From: JBEBGV01 sp040081265
GTDB lineage: Bacteria > Acidobacteriota > Vicinamibacteria > Vicinamibacterales > UBA2999
Assembly (NCBI GenBank): GCA_040081265.1
Contig: JBEBGV010000006.1
Span: 48,988 to 112,987 of the forward strand
Direction: 5' to 3'
Length of the DNA: 64,000 bases
Made by a program: the position numbers and the translations under genes. Numbering within the stretch: the stretch's first letter is position 1; the number at the start of each line of letters is the position of its first letter. Positions 16,016-24,661 of this stretch are shown here, piece after piece. The notes below the pieces were generated by a model. The model did not search any database. It saw only the letters and a list, made by a program, of their open reading frames with translations, and was not told the DNA's origin.

Positions 16016-17614
16016 ATGAGCACGCAGGTTGAGCGGGCACACGGCCTCGAGGCGCTTGGGATTGTTCGGTCGGGACGCGTCCACTGGAACCTGAGCCCCG
16101 CCTTGCTGTACGAGGAGGCGATTCGCCGTGGCGAGGGTGTCCTGGCCGCCGACGGGCCGCTTGTGGCCAGAACCGGCCAGCACACGGGGCGCTCGCCAAA
16201 CGACAAGTTCATCGTGCGTGAGCCGTCGAGCGAGAAGCACGTGCACTGGGGCAATGTGAACAAGGCTATCGACGAGGCCAAGTTCGACGTGCTCCACAAA
16301 GACATGATGGCCTACCTGCAGGACAAGGAACTCTACGTCCTCGACGCGTGGGGCGGTGCTGACCCCGCGTACCGTCTTCCGATTCGCATCGTCAACGAGT
16401 TCGCGTGGCACAACCTGTTCGCGCGCAACATGTTCATTCCCGAAACCGACACAGAGAAGCTGGCCTCGCACACGCCGGAATTCACCGTGATCGATGCGCC
16501 CAATTTCAAGGCGGATCCGGCCAGACACGGGACGCGCTCGGAAACGTTCATCCTCGTGCACTTCGGCCGCAAGATCGTGCTGATTGGCGGGACGCACTAC
16601 GCCGGCGAGATCAAGAAGTCGATCTTCTCGGTGCTCAACTATCAGTTGCCGTTCAAGGGCGTCCTGCCGATGCACTGCTCGGCCAATGTCGGCAGCGCCG
16701 GCGACACGGCGCTCTTCTTCGGCCTGTCGGGCACGGGCAAGACCACCCTGTCAAGCGATCCGCACCGCGGTCTCATCGGTGACGACGAACACGGCTGGAG
16801 CGATCGCGGCGTCTTCAATTTCGAGGGTGGCTGCTACGCCAAGGTGATCAAGCTGTCCCGCGAAGCCGAACCGCAGATCTACTCGACCACCGAGCGCTTC
16901 GGGACCATTCTCGAGAACGTCGTGCTCGATCCCGTCGACCGCACGCTGGACCTCGACGCTGCGACGTACACGGAGAACACGCGGGCGTCGTATCCGATTC
17001 GCTTCATCGACAACGCGATTCCTGCCGGTCAGGCGGGGCACCCGCTCACCGTCATCATGCTGACGGCCGACGCCTACGGCGTGCTGCCGCCGATTGCCCG
17101 TCTGTCACCGGAAGGTGCGATGTATCACTTCCTCTCGGGCTACACGGCCCGGGTGGCCGGGACCGAGCGCGGCGTCACCGAACCGAAGGCGACGTTCAGC
17201 ACCTGCTTCGGCGCGCCGTTCCTGCCGCTCAACCCCAACGTCTACGCGAAGATGCTCGGCGAGAAGATTGCCAGCCACAACGCGAAGGTGTGGCTCGTGA
17301 ACACCGGCTGGACGGGAGGACCGTACGGCGTTGGCTCCCGCATGAAGATTGCCTATACGCGCGCGATGATTACAGCGGCGCTCACCGGTCAGCTGGAGAC
17401 GGTGTCGTTCCACCGGCATCCGGTGTTCAACATCGACGTGCCAGCGAGCTGCCCCGGAGTGCCCGCGGCCGTGCTCGACCCGCGGACCACATGGCCCGAC
17501 GCCGGCCAGTACGACGAACAGGCCAGCAAGCTCGCGGCGATGTTCGTGGAGAACTTCAAGACCTTCGAGGCCGACGTGACACCAGCCGTGAAGGCTGCCG
17601 GTCCGAAGGCGTAA
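16016..17614 (+). CDS. pckA: ATP-dependent phosphoenolpyruvate carboxykinase
   Basis: 532 residues, the normal length. It converts oxaloacetate plus ATP to PEP, the entry step of gluconeogenesis, in the cytoplasm. The kinase P-loop GLSGTGKTT is at 236-244 and the metal-binding IGDDEHGW at 254-261; ARTGQHTGRSPNDKF (51-65) and YAGEIKKSIF (195-204) are standard family blocks, and the ATP rather than GTP form is clear from these. Start ATG 16016 follows GGGAG (16000-16004); an in-frame GTG at 16004 is less likely. An upstream promoter is visible. A heptad repeat array begins six bases after the stop. Confidence 0.97.
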   Translation: MSTQVERAHGLEALGIVRSGRVHWNLSPALLYEEAIRRGEGVLAADGPLVARTGQHTGRSPNDKFIVREPSSEKHVHWGNVNKAIDEAKFDVLHKDMMAYLQDKELYVLDAWGGADPAYRLPIRIVNEFAWHNLFARNMFIPETDTEKLASHTPEFTVIDAPNFKADPARHGTRSETFILVHFGRKIVLIGGTHYAGEIKKSIFSVLNYQLPFKGVLPMHCSANVGSAGDTALFFGLSGTGKTTLSSDPHRGLIGDDEHGWSDRGVFNFEGGCYAKVIKLSREAEPQIYSTTERFGTILENVVLDPVDRTLDLDAATYTENTRASYPIRFIDNAIPAGQAGHPLTVIMLTADAYGVLPPIARLSPEGAMYHFLSGYTARVAGTERGVTEPKATFSTCFGAPFLPLNPNVYAKMLGEKIASHNAKVWLVNTGWTGGPYGVGSRMKIAYTRAMITAALTGQLETVSFHRHPVFNIDVPASCPGVPAAVLDPRTTWPDAGQYDEQASKLAAMFVENFKTFEADVTPAVKAAGPKA

Positions 17615-17620
17615 TCCCCA

Positions 17621-17668
17621 GTTGCCGGTTACCGGTTGCCAGTAATTGCAGCCGGTAACTGGTAACCT
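17621..17668 (+). repeat. Degenerate 7-bp repeat array just after pckA (array A)
   Basis: Units read GTTGCCG, GTTACCG, GTTGCCA, GTAATTG, a 6-base CAGCCG, GTAACTG, GTAACCT. The array starts six bases after the pckA stop. It also contains a 14-base inverted repeat (17627-17640 with 17654-17667, two mismatches), so the RNA could fold back. It ends just before the gatB start. Three similar arrays occur elsewhere in the window. Confidence 0.7.
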
Positions 17669-17674
17669 CCTGAT

Positions 17675-19117
<1,443 letters not shown>

Positions 19118-19121
19118 CATT

Positions 19122-21425
19122 GTGAAAAGTCTCTGGCGTGCCCTGCTGATCTATTCAGGGGCAGCCGTGCTGACGACCTGGCCCCTGGCGTGGCATCCGA
19201 CGACGCTCCTCGGCGCGCCGGTGGGCCCGGGTGATCCGTTCCTGAACCTCTGGGCCCTCGGGTGGGGGCTCCACACCGTCGTCACCGAGCCGTTCGCAAT
19301 CCTGACCGGTGCGGTCTTCAATGCCAACATCTTTCATCCCGCGACCGGCACGCTGGCTTATTCCGATCATCTTCTGCTTCAGAGCGTCGCTCTGTCGCCT
19401 TTGTACGCGCTCACCGGTGACGTCGTCCTCTGCTACAACGTGCTGCTCCTGCTGTCGCTTGCGCTCAGTGCGCTCGCCATGCACGCGTACGTGCGAACGG
19501 CCGTGGGGGTGGAGAGCGCAGCGTACCTTGCCGGCCTGGCCTGGGGCTTCGGGTCCTATCGATTTGGGCATCTGCTGCACCTGCAGCTGCAGTCGCTCTA
19601 CTGGCTGCCACTGGCAGCCCTCGTTCTCCACCGCGTGGTCGCCGGCCGTCGTCGGCGGGATGCTGTGGTCCTTGGCGGCCTGTCGCTGGGTCTGACGGCG
19701 ACGCGTCGCGGGCGCGGGCGCCTGCTCGGCAGGCTTGCGCTGGCCGCGGTCGTAGCCGGTGGCGTTGCGCTTCCGGTGGGCGTTGTCTATCTACGCGTGC
19801 AGCAGGAGCAGGGATTCGGGCGCAACCTCTTCGAGGCCGCTCAAGGCGAAGCCCGCGTGAGCAGCTACCTGCAGGTGCCCGCCGGTAACCTTCTCTATGG
19901 TCGCACTGGTCTCCTGCATGCGCCCTCGACCAGCGCTGATGCCAGAGGTGCCGGCCCCGAACGAGAGCTCTTTCCGGGATTCGTGCTGCTCGGTCTGGCC
20001 GTTCTGGGCGTGCGAGCGGGCTGGCGCAGCGATACACGTCCGCTTGTTGTAGCGATGTGTGTCGTGACAGTTACTGGCCTGGTGCTGTCACTCGGTCCAG
20101 ACGGCGTACGACCGCTCTACGCATTCCTTCATCGATTCGTGTTTGGCTTCCAGGCGATTCGCGCACCGGCACGGTTCGCGGTGCTGGTGATGTTCGGTCT
20201 CTCGGTACTCGGTGCGGTCGGCTGGCGTGAGTTGTCACGACACGCGCACGGACTTGGTCGGCTGCTGCCGGCGCCGTTGGCTGCGGTGCTCTTCGTGCTG
20301 GCCGCCGCTGAATGGGCGCACGTGCCGACGGTGCTCGCGGCGGCGCCGGCACGTCGAACCGCAGTGGGGGAGTGGCTGCGGACGGCTCCGGGAACCGGTG
20401 CGGTCGTGGTGTTGCCTGTCGGACTCGACAGCGAAAGTACGCCGGCGATGGTTCAGTCGCTCGAGCATCGGCGGGGTCTGATCAACGGCTACAGCGGCCA
20501 GCGTCCCGAGTTCTACGCCGCGCTTGTGGACGTACTCAGTACCGTGCCGTCGGATGAGTCCCTGCTGACGCTGCACGATCGCGGCGTGCAGTACGTGGTG
20601 ACAGCTGAGGCGTTGCCCGCTTCCCCTGATTCCCCGCTGCACCTGCGCGCCACCCTGGATGGCGCATCGGTCTACGAGCTGGTCTGGACACCGGAGATCG
20701 AGGCACGCCTGGCTGCGCGGGACGGTGTGCTTCCGCCCGAGCCGGGCCCGATTCCCTTCAAGGAAGGGGATCGCAGCGAATACAGCGTACGCTGGGAGGG
20801 CGGTGTTGGTCTGGAGGCGGGTCGTATCGTCGTTTCGGTGGAGCCTTCCCGGTATCGATTCGTGGTCGGGGCAACGACCGCGCCGTGGGTGTCGCGGTTC
20901 TTCGAGGCCGACGATCGCTTCACGACCGTCACCGACGCGCGTCTATTCCCCCTGACCCATGAGCGCGACCAGAACGAAGGTGCGCGCCACGTGACGCGCG
21001 GCTTTGTCTACGACGCGCGCGCCGGTGTCGTGCGAAGCGGCGCCTCCATCGACGATGCCCGGATGCCCCAGGCGCCTGCGCTGCCACTCGACGGTGGCGC
21101 ACGTGATGCGATTGCCGCACTGTTCTTTTCGCGCACGCTGCCGCTCTCACCAGGCGCGCGGTATCAGATCCCCATCAACGAAGCGGGTCGGAATCTCCGG
21201 CTGGATCTCACCGTGACGGGCGTCGAAACAATTACTGTGCAAGGGCAGTCGCGGCAGGCCTGGCGTCTGGCCCCGACGATCCGTCAGCGCGTGGAACGTC
21301 GGCGAACACCGGCGGCATCGCTCTGGTTGAGCGATGATGCGCGCCGACTGCCGCTCGCGCTCGAGGTGAATGCGGCGTTCGGACGTGTGCGCATGGAGCT
21401 CGTCTCGCATCAGGATGGCCGATAG
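19122..21425 (+). CDS. Polytopic membrane protein (GT-C-like) with C-terminal DUF3108-like domain
   Basis: 767 residues, GTG start four bases after gatB. Residues 1 to about 410 carry many hydrophobic helices. The first extracytoplasmic loop has an acidic PGDPFLNLW segment like GT-C sugar transferases, which use lipid-linked donors. Residues about 430-530 look like a soluble domain. The last about 200 residues (from EYSVRWEGGVGLEAGRI) resemble DUF3108, a periplasmic beta-rich domain. The stretch from LGGLSLGL to RRGRGRLLGRLALAAV lacks the pair of helices expected between them, so an internal in-frame loss is likely. The function is unknown; sugar transfer to the cell surface is inference. Confidence 0.7.
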   Translation: MKSLWRALLIYSGAAVLTTWPLAWHPTTLLGAPVGPGDPFLNLWALGWGLHTVVTEPFAILTGAVFNANIFHPATGTLAYSDHLLLQSVALSPLYALTGDVVLCYNVLLLLSLALSALAMHAYVRTAVGVESAAYLAGLAWGFGSYRFGHLLHLQLQSLYWLPLAALVLHRVVAGRRRRDAVVLGGLSLGLTATRRGRGRLLGRLALAAVVAGGVALPVGVVYLRVQQEQGFGRNLFEAAQGEARVSSYLQVPAGNLLYGRTGLLHAPSTSADARGAGPERELFPGFVLLGLAVLGVRAGWRSDTRPLVVAMCVVTVTGLVLSLGPDGVRPLYAFLHRFVFGFQAIRAPARFAVLVMFGLSVLGAVGWRELSRHAHGLGRLLPAPLAAVLFVLAAAEWAHVPTVLAAAPARRTAVGEWLRTAPGTGAVVVLPVGLDSESTPAMVQSLEHRRGLINGYSGQRPEFYAALVDVLSTVPSDESLLTLHDRGVQYVVTAEALPASPDSPLHLRATLDGASVYELVWTPEIEARLAARDGVLPPEPGPIPFKEGDRSEYSVRWEGGVGLEAGRIVVSVEPSRYRFVVGATTAPWVSRFFEADDRFTTVTDARLFPLTHERDQNEGARHVTRGFVYDARAGVVRSGASIDDARMPQAPALPLDGGARDAIAALFFSRTLPLSPGARYQIPINEAGRNLRLDLTVTGVETITVQGQSRQAWRLAPTIRQRVERRRTPAASLWLSDDARRLPLALEVNAAFGRVRMELVSHQDGR

Positions 21426-21432
21426 CGCGTGT

Positions 21433-21438
21433 TAGACT
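21433..21438 (+). promoter_or_regulatory. Candidate -10 element next to the ftsE start
   Basis: TAGACT is followed by seven bases and then GTG 21446. There is no SD-like sequence. It may give a leaderless ftsE message in addition to read-through from the gene upstream. Confidence 0.3.
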
Positions 21439-21445
21439 TCTTCGC

Positions 21446-22105
21446 GTGATCGAGACACGCCACCTCTCGAAAGCCTACAGCCGCGGTCTGTATGCCCTGC
21501 AGGATCTCTCCCTTACGGTGAGCAGGGGCGAGTTCGTGTTTCTCACTGGACCGAGCGGCGCCGGCAAATCGACGTTCCTTCGCCTCCTGCTCCTTCAGGA
21601 CAAGCCAACCGAGGGCGAGATTCTCGTTAACGGACACAAGCTCTCGACCCTGTCACGTCGCGATGTCCAGGAGTATCGGCGAGGCGTCGGCTTTATCTTC
21701 CAGGACTTCAAGCTGCTCAAGACACGCACGGTGCTGGAGAACGTCTCGTTCGTACCAGAGGTGCTCGGGATGCCGGTGTCTCAGCAGCGCCGGCGCGCGT
21801 TTCAGGTGCTGAAGTGGGTCGGGCTGCAGCACCGCGCCAGCGCGTATCCCCAGGACCTGTCTGGCGGCGAGCAGCAGCGCATTGCCATTGCTCGCGCGCT
21901 GGTCAATGACCCATATTTGATCCTGGCCGACGAACCGACCGGGAACCTCGACCCCGATCTGTCCCTTGAAATCATGAATCTGCTCCGCGAGGTGAACGCC
22001 GGCGGCACGACCGTGCTGGTCGCCACCCACGACCGCGAGCTGATTCGACTGGTCGGACGACGCACGATCTCGCTCGACCAGGGACGAGTCGCCGAAGTGT
22101 CATGA
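21446..22105 (+). CDS. ftsE: Cell division ATP-binding protein FtsE
   Basis: 219 residues. FtsE pairs with FtsX at the inner membrane to switch on periplasmic murein hydrolases during division. Walker A GPSGAGKS is at 35-42, the signature LSGGEQQRIAIARAL near 137-151, and Walker B ILADEPTGNLD follows. The short N-terminus and the FQDFKLLKTRTVLENV block are typical of FtsE. It overlaps ftsX by four bases (ATGA). The start is GTG, with only seven bases between a TAGACT motif and the codon. Confidence 0.96.
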   Translation: MIETRHLSKAYSRGLYALQDLSLTVSRGEFVFLTGPSGAGKSTFLRLLLLQDKPTEGEILVNGHKLSTLSRRDVQEYRRGVGFIFQDFKLLKTRTVLENVSFVPEVLGMPVSQQRRRAFQVLKWVGLQHRASAYPQDLSGGEQQRIAIARALVNDPYLILADEPTGNLDPDLSLEIMNLLREVNAGGTTVLVATHDRELIRLVGRRTISLDQGRVAEVS

Positions 22106-22989
22106 GAGCACTCGACTACGCCCTGCGAGAGGGATGGCGCGGCCTTCGCCGGAGCGGTTCGGCGGGCATACTGGCCACCGCGGCGACGGGCCTGGCGATC
22201 CTCGTGCTCGGGGCCCTGTTGCTGATCACGTCTAACGTCGAACAGCTCATGGCGCAATGGTCGGAAACGGCCGAGTTCTCCGTTTTCCTTCGCGACGATG
22301 CCACCTCTGAACAGCGCGGGGCGATCGAGTCGGTGATCGATCGCAGCGGAATCGCACTGGGTCGCACCTACCTGTCCAAGGCGGACGCGCTGCAGCGCTT
22401 CCGTCGCGACTTCGCCAACCTCGATGCATTGGCCGCCAGCCTCGAGGACAACCCGTTCCCGTCCTCGATCGAGGTTCGCGTGCGGCCGGATGCCGAGCAG
22501 GACGGACGGACCACGGCGCTGGTCCAGGGGATGGCGTCTCTGCCAGGCGTTGCCGACGTGCGGTACGACCGCGAGTGGCTGTCGACATTGACGACCGGAT
22601 TGCGTGCCGTGCGGGGAGTGGGATGGACCCTGGCGTTACTCGTGGGACTGGCCGCGGCCGCGACCGTGGCCAGCGTCATTCGACTGGGACTGCAGAGCCG
22701 GTATCAGGAAATCGAGATCATGCAACTGGTGGGGTCGCCGGTGGCATTTATCCAAGGACCCTTCGTGGCCGAAGGCCTGATCCAGGGGGCAATGGGGTCT
22801 CTGAGTGCCCTGATTCTGCTGGGAATAGGGTATCTGGCCGCCACGCGGTGGTGGGGGGCAGGGGTCGCGTCTGTCCTGGACGGCGCAACATTGCGCTTCC
22901 TGTCACCCTCGCTGGTTGTGCTCCTGGTCTTCGGGGGGATGGCGGTGGGAGCCCTTGGGGGGTTCGCGGCGTCCCGCCATGCTCGATAG
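22102..22989 (+). CDS. ftsX: Cell division permease-like protein FtsX
   Basis: 295 residues with the FtsX layout: cytoplasmic N-terminus (RALDYALREGWRGLRRSG), first membrane helix about 26-46, an extracytoplasmic domain of roughly 110 residues that contacts hydrolases or their activators, then three more helices in the C-terminal half. It is coupled to ftsE. A perfect 10-bp hairpin lies directly after the stop. The protein has no ATPase motif of its own and acts with FtsE. Confidence 0.95.
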   Translation: MRALDYALREGWRGLRRSGSAGILATAATGLAILVLGALLLITSNVEQLMAQWSETAEFSVFLRDDATSEQRGAIESVIDRSGIALGRTYLSKADALQRFRRDFANLDALAASLEDNPFPSSIEVRVRPDAEQDGRTTALVQGMASLPGVADVRYDREWLSTLTTGLRAVRGVGWTLALLVGLAAAATVASVIRLGLQSRYQEIEIMQLVGSPVAFIQGPFVAEGLIQGAMGSLSALILLGIGYLAATRWWGAGVASVLDGATLRFLSPSLVVLLVFGGMAVGALGGFAASRHAR

Positions 22990-22990
22990 C

Positions 22991-23014
22991 GGCTGTCAAC
23001 CGACGTTGACAGCC
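22991..23014 (+). terminator. Perfect 10-bp hairpin after ftsX, possible terminator or RNA processing site
   Basis: GGCTGTCAAC and GTTGACAGCC are exact complements around a CGAC tetraloop. No T-run follows, so it is not a standard intrinsic terminator. It could stabilise the ftsEX 3' end or be a protein binding site. Confidence 0.5.
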
Positions 23015-23051
23015 GGATTCGGCGATCGCTAGACTGATCAGGAATCAGCGC

Positions 23052-23363
23052 ATGCGTGCGTCACGGCACCGTCTCTCGCGCTTCCTCACTGACGCCCCTC
23101 CTCAGGGCGAGATCGTTTTCCATTCCCTTTCAGATTTCTACCGCGAAGAGTTCGTCAAGTGTCAGCAGTGCCTCGACGCGCAACGCGAGTTCTATTCCGA
23201 GGACGCCATCAGCGAAGTCCAGCGTGCGCTCACGCGCGTGATGTCACAACTCGACCGACTCTGCACCAAAGGTGATGCCGATCGCGTCGTCGGCGAGTTG
23301 TTACGGCAGTTTGACGTCCTCACCCGGCTTTCGGTCTGGTCGGATCCCCGGCAAGTTCACTGA
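23052..23363 (+). CDS. Small hypothetical protein, 103 aa
   Basis: Starts at ATG 23052 with CAGGAA a few bases upstream. The product is soluble, mainly helical, rich in Arg, Asp and Gln, with cysteines at KCQQC and LCTKG. There is no signal peptide or membrane segment. I do not recognise a family. Its stop (TGA 23361-23363) overlaps a CTG that is the best start for the glycerate kinase gene, so the two are probably co-expressed. The KCQQC pair is too isolated to call a zinc site. Confidence 0.6.
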   Translation: MRASRHRLSRFLTDAPPQGEIVFHSLSDFYREEFVKCQQCLDAQREFYSEDAISEVQRALTRVMSQLDRLCTKGDADRVVGELLRQFDVLTRLSVWSDPRQVH

Positions 23364-24661
23364 GCCTTTCCGTTCTCCGAGAACACGTCTCGATCGTTGT
23401 CCGCGAGGCCATCGCGGGCTGCGCACCTGATCGCCTGCTGAGCCGAGCGTGTGAACGTTACGACGTCGCGGCGCTTGCGGCCACGGCGGCTGATCTGCAT
23501 GTGATTGCGGTGGGTAAAGCGGCGTCGCCGATGCTCGCGGCGTTGCGCGAGCGGCTGAGGCGCCCCTGGCGATCGGCCCTTGTGATTGGCCCGCAACTCC
23601 GACCTCAACAGTGGGAGCACACCGAGTGGTTTACGGCGGCCCATCCGGTTCCGGATGAACGCAGTGAAGCCGCCGGGCGGGCGGCGATGGCCCGGGCTGC
23701 GCGTCTGGGAGCCAACGACCTGCTCCTGGTGCTGCTCTCGGGCGGCGCCTCGTCGCTGATGGCGGTACCGGTGGATGGCGTCTCGCTGGCTGACAAACGA
23801 CGCGTGCAGTCGATGTTGCTCGCCGATGGAGCTGACATCGCTCAACTGAATGCCGTGCGCAAGCACCTGTCGCTCGTCAAAGGAGGTGGGCTGGCCGCTG
23901 CGACCCCGGCGCGCGTGATCACCCTCGCCATTTCAGACGTCGTGGGCGACGACCTGTCGACCATTGGCTCCGGACCCACGGTTGCCGATACGACGACCTT
24001 CGAGGACGCGCTGGCCACGCTCGAGCGGCACGGTGGGTTGTCGGCGTACCCCTCTGCCGTGGTTGGCCATCTACAGGCCGGGATGCGCCAGGGTGTGGCT
24101 CCCCGCGTGCTCGACCCCGCCCGCGTGAGAGCCCATGTGATCGGCTCGAATGCCGACGCCCTCGATGCCGCCTCGGCAGCGGCGGCGGCGCTTGGCTATC
24201 ACGTCCACCGCATGCTGGAGCCCACGGTCGGAGAGGCACGGCTGGCGGGCGAGGCCCTGGTGCGCGAGGCCAGCCGGGTCGCCGCGGCGGGTCGCCCTTG
24301 TTGCGTGATGAGCGGTGGTGAGACCACAGTCAAGGTCACTGGCGGCGGCCGGGGCGGACGAAATCAGGAGGTCGTGCTTGCGATGGTCGGCGGCCTTGTC
24401 GAGCTGGAGCCTGCAGTGGCAGTGTCGGTGGGGACTGACGGTATCGACGGGCCGACAGACGCTGCCGGGGCGGTGGCAGATTCCACCACGGGGGCTCGCG
24501 CGCGGGCGAGTGGGCTCGAGCCCGAACGCTTCCTGCACGACAACAACAGCTACGCTTTCTTTGATGCCTTGAGTGACCTCGTGAAGACGGGTCCCACGGG
24601 TACAAATGTTGGAGATATACAGATAGTGCTCATGAGCCAGGAACGTGCGGTGCGTCGATGA
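23360..24661 (+). CDS. Glycerate 2-kinase, MOFRL family, probable CTG start
   Basis: Phosphorylates D-glycerate to 2-phosphoglycerate, feeding glycolysis and serine or glyoxylate routes. The HVIAVGKAASPML block, the LSGGASSLMAVP glycine motif, KGGGLA and the C-terminal MOFRL part (GTDGIDGPTDAAGA) are clear. The first ordinary start is GTG 23501, which would cut off about 47 residues; the same frame upstream encodes a family-like N-terminus (VVREAIAGCAPDRLL) back to CTG 23360, with only CTG available as start after the in-frame stop at 23312. From CTG the protein is 433 residues, close to the usual length. It overlaps the stop of the previous gene and the start of rnr. Confidence 0.88.
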   Translation: MSLSVLREHVSIVVREAIAGCAPDRLLSRACERYDVAALAATAADLHVIAVGKAASPMLAALRERLRRPWRSALVIGPQLRPQQWEHTEWFTAAHPVPDERSEAAGRAAMARAARLGANDLLLVLLSGGASSLMAVPVDGVSLADKRRVQSMLLADGADIAQLNAVRKHLSLVKGGGLAAATPARVITLAISDVVGDDLSTIGSGPTVADTTTFEDALATLERHGGLSAYPSAVVGHLQAGMRQGVAPRVLDPARVRAHVIGSNADALDAASAAAAALGYHVHRMLEPTVGEARLAGEALVREASRVAAAGRPCCVMSGGETTVKVTGGGRGGRNQEVVLAMVGGLVELEPAVAVSVGTDGIDGPTDAAGAVADSTTGARARASGLEPERFLHDNNSYAFFDALSDLVKTGPTGTNVGDIQIVLMSQERAVRR

